Assembly (NCBI GenBank): GCA_937926065.1
Contig: CALANM010000180.1
Location: 1 to 7,021, forward strand
Length of the DNA: 7,021 nucleotides
Direction: 5' to 3'
DNA from: an uncultured Microbacterium sp.
GTDB taxonomy: Bacteria; Actinomycetota; Actinomycetes; Actinomycetales; Microbacteriaceae
This document shows, one piece after another, positions 1 to 5,123 of the stretch (its first letter is position 1; each line of letters starts with the position of its first letter). The position numbers and the translations under genes are program-made. Below the pieces are notes generated by a model that did not search any database, was not told the DNA's origin, and saw only the letters and a program-made list of their open reading frames with translations.

Positions 1-1
1 G

Positions 2-406
2 GCCGGTCACCTGCCGTCGCTGTCGACCGCACTCACCGGGCGCTCCGGCGCAATCGCCGCCGGAGCCGGGGCGGGCTTCATGCACGTCACCAGCGGGCTT
101 TCGGGCCCGCCGCTGGCCGCCCACGCGGTCGGCGACGACTGGCCGCAGCGCTCGTTCGCGGCATCCGTGCAGCTCATCTTCGCCGCGCTGAGCCTCGTCT
201 CCGTCGCCCTGCGCGGACTGCCGACCCTCCCTCTCGTCGACGTCGGCACGCTCGTCGCCGCCACCGTCGCGGGAATCCTCGCCGGCACCGCGCTCACCCG
301 ATTCGTCCCACCGCGAGCCGCCCGCATCGCGATGCTCGCGATCGCCTGGGCAGGCGCGGTCGTCGTGCTCACCCGCGGCATCCTGACACTCATCGGCGTC
401 GCCTGA
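2..406 (+). CDS. TauE/SafE family membrane transporter, C-terminal part (5' end outside window)
   Basis: The frame is open from the window edge and ends at TGA 404-406, leaving 134 residues of the C-terminal half. The visible part is very hydrophobic. About four membrane segments can be seen: near window-protein residues 15-35, 48-66, 77-97 and 104-128. The first contains the HVTSGLSGPPLAAHAV stretch typical of TauE/SafE (PF01925) proteins, whose two halves each carry a Gly/Pro-rich helix of this kind. The family moves small anions such as sulfite, sulfonates or organosulfur acids across the cytoplasmic membrane; the substrate here cannot be told. An internal ATG at 80 is not the start, because the family pattern continues upstream of it. 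It is on the same strand as the following operon, but the 70-base gap with its own palindrome and ribosome binding site suggests separate transcription. Family assignment is fairly secure, substrate unknown. Confidence 0.8.
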   Translation, partial: AGHLPSLSTALTGRSGAIAAGAGAGFMHVTSGLSGPPLAAHAVGDDWPQRSFAASVQLIFAALSLVSVALRGLPTLPLVDVGTLVAATVAGILAGTALTRFVPPRAARIAMLAIAWAGAVVVLTRGILTLIGVA

Positions 407-424
407 TTCCGCATTCCAGTTAGC

Positions 425-441
425 AGCCGATAACATCGGCT
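425..441. promoter_or_regulatory. Operator-like palindrome overlapping a possible -10 box
   Basis: AGCCGAT (425-431), spacer aac, ATCGGCT (435-441) is a perfect 7+3+7 inverted repeat in the 70-base gap before the monooxygenase start. The hexamer TAACAT at 431-436 lies inside it and fits a weak -10 (TANNNT). No good -35 hexamer stands at 16-18 bases upstream. A dyad over a -10 fits a dimeric repressor of the TetR or GntR type. It could instead be a short hairpin after the upstream transporter, but no T-run follows. Function is inferred. Confidence 0.4.
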
Positions 442-460
442 CACGTCTGCATCCGACACG

Positions 461-466
461 AAGGAG
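461..466 (+). promoter_or_regulatory. Ribosome binding site of the monooxygenase gene
   Basis: AAGGAG lies 10 bases before the ATG at 477. It supports that ATG over later in-frame starts, since the FAD-binding GAGPSG motif begins only 15 residues into the protein. Confidence 0.65.
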
Positions 467-476
467 TGCCTGGGGA

Positions 477-1808
477 ATGCACGCTGGGGATACACGCGAG
501 CGCCGTTACGCGATCATCGGCGCCGGCCCGTCCGGGCTCTCCGCCGCCCGCGCGCTGCAGCGCGAAGGTCTCGCGTTCGACGGCTACGAGGCCTCGAGCG
601 GCGTCGGCGGGCTCTGGGACATCGACAACCCCCGCTCGACCATGTACGAGTCCGCGCACCTCATCTCATCGCGCACGACCACCGAGTTCACAGAGTTCCC
701 GATGGACACGACGGTCGACTACCCCAGCCACCGCGAGCTCATCCGCTACTTCCGCGCCTACGCCGACCACTTCGCCCTCACCGAGCGGTTCCGCTTCGAC
801 ACCGCCGTCACCCGGCTCGAGCCGGGCGAAGGCCGCACATGGGAGCTGACGGCAGCCGGGCCCGACGGAGAGATCCGCGAAGTCTACGACGGCGTCATCA
901 TCGCCAACGGCACGCTCGCCGAGCCGAACATCCCCCGCTTCGACGGCGAGTTCACCGGAGAGCTCCTCCACACGAGCGCATACAAAGACGCACGACAGCT
1001 CGCCGGACGACGCGTGCTCATCATCGGGGCCGGCAACTCCGGCTGCGACATCGCCGTCGACGCCGTGCACCACGCGGCATCCGTCGACATGAGCGTGCGA
1101 CGCGGCTACTACTTCGTGCCGCGCTACCTCTTCGGCCGCCCCGCCGACACCCTCAACCAGGGGCGTCCGCTCCCCCCGCGCATCAAGCAGTTCGTCGACA
1201 CGCGGGTGCTGCGCGCCTTCACCGGAGACCCCGCGCGATTCGGGTTCCCCCAGCCCGACTACCGCATCTACGAGTCGCACCCCATCGTCAACACCCTCAT
1301 CCTCAACCACCTCGGTCAAGGCGACCTGCGCATCCGCGCCGACGTCGAGCGGTTCGACGGCCCCACGGTCCGGTTCCGCGACGGCAGCGCAGACGACTAC
1401 GACACCGTGCTGCTCGCCACCGGCTACAGACTCGACTACCCCTTCGTCGACCGCGCCCACCTGCACTGGACCGGCATGGCGCCCCGCCTCTTCCTCAACA
1501 TCTTCCCGCCGTCGTTCAACGGCCTGTACGTCACCGGAATGGTCGAGGCGTCGGGTCTGGGATGGCAGGGCCGCTACGAGCAGGCGGAGCTCATCGCCGC
1601 CTACCTCACCGCCGAACAACGCGCCCCGGAACACGCCTCTCTGTTCCGCCGCCGCGTCAACCGCCCCTGGCCCGACCTCACCGGCGGCTACCGCTACCTG
1701 GGGCTCGAGCGCATGTCGTACTACGTCAACAAAGACGCGTACCGCACGACCGTGCGCGACATGATCGCCACCCTGCGCTTCCCCTCCCGAACCCTCACGA
1801 AGAAGTGA
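477..1808 (+). CDS. Flavin-containing (class B) monooxygenase
   Basis: This 443-residue protein is a cytoplasmic FAD- and NADPH-dependent monooxygenase. The family adds one oxygen atom from O2 to a soft nucleophile (N or S), or in some members to a carbonyl. The FAD Rossmann motif GAGPSG is at residues 15-20, with the acidic end of the second strand at E38 followed by GVGGLW (42-47). The FMO fingerprint F-x-G-x3-H-x3-Y is at 159-169 (FTGELLHTSAY). Having Tyr rather than Trp-Pro/Asp at its end favours an N/S-oxidising FMO over a classical Baeyer-Villiger enzyme. The NADPH motif GAGNSG is at 184-189 and the late ATGY motif at 314-317. Length is normal for bacterial FMOs. It is the first gene of a three-gene operon with a BASS carrier and an NAD-dependent dehydrogenase, which suggests it acts on the imported compound. 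Family is sure; substrate unknown. Confidence 0.93.
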   Translation: MHAGDTRERRYAIIGAGPSGLSAARALQREGLAFDGYEASSGVGGLWDIDNPRSTMYESAHLISSRTTTEFTEFPMDTTVDYPSHRELIRYFRAYADHFALTERFRFDTAVTRLEPGEGRTWELTAAGPDGEIREVYDGVIIANGTLAEPNIPRFDGEFTGELLHTSAYKDARQLAGRRVLIIGAGNSGCDIAVDAVHHAASVDMSVRRGYYFVPRYLFGRPADTLNQGRPLPPRIKQFVDTRVLRAFTGDPARFGFPQPDYRIYESHPIVNTLILNHLGQGDLRIRADVERFDGPTVRFRDGSADDYDTVLLATGYRLDYPFVDRAHLHWTGMAPRLFLNIFPPSFNGLYVTGMVEASGLGWQGRYEQAELIAAYLTAEQRAPEHASLFRRRVNRPWPDLTGGYRYLGLERMSYYVNKDAYRTTVRDMIATLRFPSRTLTKK

Positions 1809-1812
1809 CGAC

Positions 1813-2766
1813 ATGAATCCCGACGACGTCCTGCTCAACTTCAATCCCGGCACGCTCCTGATCCTCAACGTCGTGCTCGGGCTCATCATGCTGGGGATCG
1901 CCCTCGACACGACCCTCGATGACTTCAAGATCGTCGCGCGAAAGCCCAAGCCGTTCATCATCGGCATCCTCGCCCAGCTGATCGTGCTGCCCGCGGTCAC
2001 CTTCCTGCTGACGCTCGTGCTGCCCGTCACCCCGTCGATGGCGCTCGGCATGATCCTCGTGGCCTGCTGCCCGCCCGGGAACATCTCCCAGGTGCTCACG
2101 CACCGCGCGGGAGGCAACGTTGCGCTGTCCGTCTCGATGACCGCCGTCGCCAACCCGCTCTACATCGTCGCGCTGCCCCTCTCCGTCGCGTTCTGGGGCG
2201 CCCTGCACCCCACCGCGCGCGACCTGCTGAAGACCGTCGAGCTCAACCCGTGGCAGATGCTGCTCGACGTCTTCCTCATCATCGGCGTGCCGTTCCTCAT
2301 CGGCCTCGCGCTCCGATCGCGCCTGCCGCGCTTCGCCCAGCGCGTGCAGCCGTTCGTGAAATGGTTCTCGCTGCTCGCGCTCCTCGGCTTCATCGTCGCC
2401 GCCCTCGCCGGCAACTGGGCCACCTTCATCGCGTTCCTCGGCGTGATCCTGCTCGTCGTCACGATCCACGACGCCGTCGCCCTCGCGATCGGCTACGCGA
2501 CCGCCAGCCTCGGCGGCATGGGCACCCGAGAGCGCAAGGCACTCACCTTCGAGGTGGGCATCCGCAACGCCGGCCTCGGACTCGGGCTCGTGTTCGCCTT
2601 CTTCGGCGGGCTCGGCGGCATGGCGATCGTCGCCGGCTGGTGGGGCATCTGGGACATCATCGCCGGCCTCATCGTCGCCGGCCTGTGGTCCCGGCACACG
2701 CGCCGCCGCACCGGCTCCCCCAAGGGCGACGCCACCCACCACAGCGCCGCCGAGGCGGTCGCGTGA
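1813..2766 (+). CDS. Bile acid:sodium symporter (BASS/SBF) family transporter
   Basis: This 317-residue polytopic membrane protein belongs to the SBF fold (PF01758). These carriers usually move organic anions (bile acids, ketopantoate, glucosinolate- or terpenoid-type acids) with Na+. About 9-10 hydrophobic segments cover residues 14-295. The hallmark crossover is CCPPGNISQV (85-94), followed by NVALSVSMTAVANP (102-115); the second crossover is EVGIRNAGLG (247-256). By eye against the Neisseria ASBT structure, Na+ ligands S92, S106, T110, E247 and Q55 are kept. The positions equal to N115 and Q264 carry Gln93 and Arg251. The last ~25 residues form a basic, then Ala/His-rich cytosolic tail. 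The gene starts 4 bases after the monooxygenase stop with only a weak GAAG-type binding site, so translation is probably coupled. The ACR3 arsenite branch was considered, but its signatures are absent. Substrate unknown. Confidence 0.92.
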   Translation: MNPDDVLLNFNPGTLLILNVVLGLIMLGIALDTTLDDFKIVARKPKPFIIGILAQLIVLPAVTFLLTLVLPVTPSMALGMILVACCPPGNISQVLTHRAGGNVALSVSMTAVANPLYIVALPLSVAFWGALHPTARDLLKTVELNPWQMLLDVFLIIGVPFLIGLALRSRLPRFAQRVQPFVKWFSLLALLGFIVAALAGNWATFIAFLGVILLVVTIHDAVALAIGYATASLGGMGTRERKALTFEVGIRNAGLGLGLVFAFFGGLGGMAIVAGWWGIWDIIAGLIVAGLWSRHTRRRTGSPKGDATHHSAAEAVA

Positions 2767-3734
2767 CTGCGCCGTCCGCACGACATCGCGTGTTCATCAC
2801 GGGCGGCGCCGGGTTCCTCGGCACGCACGTCGCCGCCGCGCTCGCACAGCATCCCCTCGTCGACCTCGTCGTCGCCGGCGACGTGCGCCCGCCCGCGAAC
2901 CCGCAGCCCGGCGTCAGCTACGAGACCTGCGACGTCACGCAGCCCGGCGCCCTGGAACCGCTCCTGCGCACCCACGGCATCGACGTCGTCGTGCACCTCG
3001 CCGCGATCGTCAGCCCCGGGCGCGATCACGACCTCGAATACCGCGTCGACGTCGAAGGGTCACGCCTCGTGCTCGACGCCTGCGTCGCCGCCGGCGTGCG
3101 GCGCATCGTCGTGTCGTCGTCCGGAGCCGCCTACGGCTACCACGCCGACAGCCCCGAGTGGCTGCGCGAGAGCGACCCCATCCGAGGCAACGACGAGTTC
3201 CCCTACGCCCGGCACAAGCGACTCGTCGAGGAGATGCTCGCCGAGAGCCGCGAACGGCATCCGGAACTCGAGCAGGTCGTCTTCCGCATCGGCACCATCC
3301 TGGGTCCGACCGTGCGCAATCAGATCACGGCCCTCTGGGACAGCCGCCGCATCCTCGCCGTGCGCGGCTCCGACTCGCCCTTCGTGTTCATCTGGGTCGA
3401 CGACGTCGCCGCCGCGATGGCACGCGCGGCCACCGACGGCCCCGCCGGTATCTACAACGTCGCCGGCGACGGCCGCATGCCGGTGCAGGAGATCGCGGCG
3501 CGCCTCGGCAAGCGCACCCTCACGGTGCCCGCCGGACTGCTCGCAGCGGCGCTGCGCATCGGGCGGGCGCTGCGTCTCACGGTGCACGGGCCCGAACAGG
3601 TCGGCTTCCTCCGCTACCGGCCCGTGCTCGCGAACGACGCCCTCAAGGACGACTTCGGCTACATCCCGGAGAAGAGCACGCGGGAAGCCTTCGAGGCCTA
3701 CCTCGCGACCCACCCCGGCGTGGCCCGCCGCTGA
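2763..3734 (+). CDS. NAD(P)-dependent epimerase/dehydratase (extended SDR)
   Basis: This is a 323-residue cytoplasmic oxidoreductase of the extended short-chain dehydrogenase/reductase type. The N-terminal Rossmann motif TGGAGFLG has its glycines at 14, 17 and 20. A DVTQPG acidic stretch follows, then HLAAIVSP, the serine cluster SSS at 118-120, and the catalytic Y-x3-K as Tyr148 and Lys152. FVFIWVDDVAAAM later matches the conserved region near the substrate lobe. Relatives include UDP-sugar epimerases and 3-beta-hydroxysteroid-type dehydrogenases. I chose GTG 2763, which overlaps the carrier's TGA (2764-2766) in GTGA, leaving nine residues before the first strand; the reading frame is also open further upstream, inside the carrier gene. 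With the monooxygenase and carrier ahead of it, oxidation of an alcohol or epimerisation of the same imported molecule is more likely than nucleotide-sugar work. That is inference. Confidence 0.88.
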   Translation: MTAPSARHRVFITGGAGFLGTHVAAALAQHPLVDLVVAGDVRPPANPQPGVSYETCDVTQPGALEPLLRTHGIDVVVHLAAIVSPGRDHDLEYRVDVEGSRLVLDACVAAGVRRIVVSSSGAAYGYHADSPEWLRESDPIRGNDEFPYARHKRLVEEMLAESRERHPELEQVVFRIGTILGPTVRNQITALWDSRRILAVRGSDSPFVFIWVDDVAAAMARAATDGPAGIYNVAGDGRMPVQEIAARLGKRTLTVPAGLLAAALRIGRALRLTVHGPEQVGFLRYRPVLANDALKDDFGYIPEKSTREAFEAYLATHPGVARR

Positions 3735-3757
3735 CCTTCCGCTGACCCGTCCGCTCT

Positions 3758-3779
3758 CGTCGGGCTCGCCCGTCCGACG
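3758..3779 (+). terminator. Possible hairpin after the dehydrogenase gene
   Basis: CGTCGG (3758-3763) and CCGACG (3774-3779) are complementary around a 10-base loop, 24 bases after the dehydrogenase stop. An alternative inner fold pairs GGGC with GCCC. No T-run follows, so an intrinsic terminator is unproven. GC-rich actinobacterial terminators often lack one. Confidence 0.28.
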
Positions 3780-3783
3780 GCAC

Positions 3784-3869
3784 GTTCACAACTCCGGAGA
3801 TCTGTCTCCGCGACCGGCGATTCGCGGCGCTCCGCGCCGGTCGCTGCCGACTTCTCCGGAGTTGTGAAC
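3784..3869. repeat. Inverted-repeat element, copy 1 (86 bases)
   Basis: The left arm GTTCACAACTCCGGAGA (3784-3800) and its exact reverse complement (3853-3869) enclose 52 bases. One more pair (C3783/G3870) extends the stem to 18. Inside, GCGACCGGCG (3810-3819) pairs perfectly with CGCCGGTCGC (3835-3844), so the unit can fold as an 18-pair stem, a roughly symmetric 9/8-base internal loop, and a 10-pair stem. It starts 49 bases after the dehydrogenase stop. No target-site duplication is visible at its ends. It resembles a REP/BIME-type or small MITE-like element; a role as transcript 3' structure is also possible. Confidence 0.85.
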
Positions 3870-3979
3870 GGGCCGCCGCGCGGTTGCCCCGGTCGGCCCC
3901 GCCGCCGAACCCCATCTCCGACCGCCAGAGGCCGCCTCCCCTTTCGACCGCCGCCCCTCCTCACGTGCCGCCGCCCCAC

Positions 3980-4064
3980 GTTCACAACTCCGGAGATTCG
4001 GCGCCCCCGCGGCTCGTGGGCGCCCTACGCGTCCGGCCCGCAGCGTCTCTCCGGAGTTGTGAAC
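3980..4064. repeat. Inverted-repeat element, copy 2 (85 bases)
   Basis: The same 17-base arm GTTCACAACTCCGGAGA (3980-3996) and its exact reverse complement (4048-4064) enclose 51 bases of different sequence. The identity with copy 1 extends outward (CAC before the arm) and one base inward. The interior holds a smaller off-centre pair, GGCGCCC (4000-4006) with GGGCGCC (4018-4024). It lies 110 bases after copy 1 and 97 bases before the nuclease gene. No direct flanking duplication is seen. Confidence 0.85.
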
Positions 4065-4101
4065 CGCGGCGGCCTCTCCCCACCCGCGACCGCGAAGCGA
4101 T

Positions 4102-4127
4102 CTGTCCACGGGACGCCGCCTGGACAG
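4102..4127. promoter_or_regulatory. Spaced dyad upstream of the nuclease gene
   Basis: CTGTCCA (4102-4108) and TGGACAG (4121-4127) are exact reverse complements 12 bases apart, 34 bases before the nuclease ATG. TGGACA (4121-4126) differs from TTGACA at one position and could be a -35 box, but no good -10 follows at 16-18 bases. A dyad of this size could arise by chance in the region. Confidence 0.25.
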
Positions 4128-4161
4128 TCAGGCCAGCCGCCGCTGGCGTCAGGCTTCGCGG

Positions 4162-5061
4162 ATGAATCCCCGGTCGCTCAAGTTCCGTCCGTCCCGACCT
4201 ACACCCGTCCTGCCGGAGAACGTGCCGCCGAGACTGTGGTCGCGGGCGGAGCTTCGGCGTGGCGGAGCGACCCCACGAGACCTCACGACCGCGGTGCGCA
4301 GCGGACTCCTGCTGCGGCCGAGGCGAGGCGCCTACCTGCCGAGCGGCACCGACCCGCAGGTCGTCGAAGCCGTGCGCTGCCGCGGCCGCGTCGACTGCGT
4401 GACGCTCCTCCGCAGGCTGTCGGTGTTCGTCGTCGACGACCGCCGGCTTCACATGCAGATCGATCCTCATTCCACCCGGGTCGCTGAGCCGGACGCGTCC
4501 ACGGTGAGGCACTGGCGTTCCACCGGGAGCGCCGATGACGCGACCGTCACCTCCCTCGTCGAGGCGCTCGTGCAGGCGGTCCGCTGTCAGCCGCCGCGGG
4601 TCGCGATCGCGACACTCGACAGCGCCTGGAACGTGGGCCTCCTCGACGAGGAGAGTCTCTCCGAGGTCTTCGAGGCGCTTCCGCTGCCATACCGCCGCTT
4701 GCGGAACCTGCTCGATCCGCGCGCCGAGTCGGGAATCGAGACGCTTGTCCGCCTCATCCTGCGCAGCCTCGGATGCCACGTCGAGCTGCAGGCCGCGATC
4801 CCCGATGTCGGCTTCGTCGACTTGCTCGTCGACGGCTGGCTGATCGTCGAGTGCGACAGCCGTGCCTACCACGGCAGCTGGGATGACCACAGGACCGACC
4901 GGCGCCGCGACGCTGCGGCGGTCGCACAGGGATTCACGACCGTGAGGCTCCTCGCGGAGGACGTGCTGCACCGCCCCGAGTGGGTGCGCGAGGCGCTCCG
5001 GCGGGCGCTGAGCCACCGCCCGGTTCACAACTCCGGAAAACGGCGCACCCGGCGGTCGTGA
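4162..5061 (+). CDS. Winged-helix plus DUF559 (Vsr-like) nuclease-domain protein
   Basis: This 299-residue protein has two visible parts. Residues about 25-60 (LWSRAELRRGGATPRDLTTA onward, ending LLLRPRRGAYLP) match the winged-helix N-terminus of AbiEi-type antitoxin-domain proteins. Residues about 190-290 match DUF559, a PD-(D/E)xK/Vsr-like nuclease fold: E193, D220 in FVDLLVDG, E230-C-D232 in LIVECDS, H237, then DRRRDAAAVAQGF and a closing helix. No toxin partner (AbiEii) is adjacent. The ATG at 4162 lacks a clear ribosome binding site; GTG 4222 would lose 20 residues but keep both domains. A/T-ending and rare codons (AGG, AGA, CCT, ACA, CTT, CAT) are commoner in the first ~110 codons than in the upstream operon, hinting at transfer or low expression. 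Its last ~13 residues are encoded inside repeat copy 3. DNA binding and cleavage are family inferences; the biological role is unknown. Confidence 0.82.
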   Translation: MNPRSLKFRPSRPTPVLPENVPPRLWSRAELRRGGATPRDLTTAVRSGLLLRPRRGAYLPSGTDPQVVEAVRCRGRVDCVTLLRRLSVFVVDDRRLHMQIDPHSTRVAEPDASTVRHWRSTGSADDATVTSLVEALVQAVRCQPPRVAIATLDSAWNVGLLDEESLSEVFEALPLPYRRLRNLLDPRAESGIETLVRLILRSLGCHVELQAAIPDVGFVDLLVDGWLIVECDSRAYHGSWDDHRTDRRRDAAAVAQGFTTVRLLAEDVLHRPEWVREALRRALSHRPVHNSGKRRTRRS

Positions 5062-5107
5062 CCGCGGCGCTCAGCCCCGCCGAGACGAGATCTCCGGAGT
5101 TGTGAAC
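5023..5107. repeat. Inverted-repeat element, copy 3 (85 bases), at a convergent junction
   Basis: The left arm GTTCACAACTCCGGA (5023-5037) has lost the final GA (AA instead). The right arm (5091-5107) is the full reverse complement of the consensus. The arms enclose about 51-53 bases. The left arm and first interior bases are coding: they give VHNSGK and the tail of the nuclease protein, whose TGA (5059-5061) lies in the interior. The right end is 16 bases from the add stop, so the element fills the space between two convergent genes and may act as a two-way transcription end. A short GCGGTC/GACCGC pair is at 5052-5065. Confidence 0.82.
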
Positions 5108-5123
5108 GCCAGCGGGCCGCGCG

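Larger units (their letters stand above)
3735..4161. other. 427-base gene-free region holding two repeat elements
   Basis: Between the dehydrogenase stop and the nuclease start I see a possible hairpin, repeat copies 1 and 2, and a 7-base dyad before the nuclease gene. The 110 bases between the copies (3870-3979) are C-rich and show no feature I can name. The open frames here on both strands have compositional Arg/Pro/Ala-rich translations and read through the repeat arms as VHNSGE-like peptides. None has a family match I recognise. Confidence 0.7.

Noticed and set aside
666..2153. A 495-residue open frame on the minus strand across the monooxygenase and carrier genes
   Set aside because: It is antisense to two genes with clear family motifs. 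Its translation is Val/Gly/Glu/Asp-rich with no recognisable domain, as expected opposite GC-rich coding DNA.
1813..2766. ACR3-type arsenite exporter
   Set aside because: The ACR3 branch shares the fold, but the CCPPGN and ALSVSMTAV crossover signatures and the organic-substrate enzymes next to it fit the BASS branch. No ars genes are present.
1795..2781. A 328-residue minus-strand open frame opposite the BASS carrier gene
   Set aside because: The translation is a highly charged, repetitive Glu/Asp/Arg/Gly product with no fold signature. It is a mirror of the hydrophobic carrier frame.
3698..4109. Small minus-strand open frames in the gap carrying VHNSGE-like peptides
   Set aside because: The shared peptide is simply the translated repeat arm. 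The rest is compositional Arg/Gly/Ala sequence without support for a gene.
3784..5107. A CRISPR array
   Set aside because: The repeats are alternating inverted pairs, separated by a gene, with no regular direct-repeat and spacer order and no cas genes in view.
3784..5107. A composite transposon or insertion sequence carrying the nuclease gene
   Set aside because: There is no transposase, no target-site duplication at any element, and an odd number of copies (two left, one right). The nuclease could still mobilise the elements, but that is not shown.
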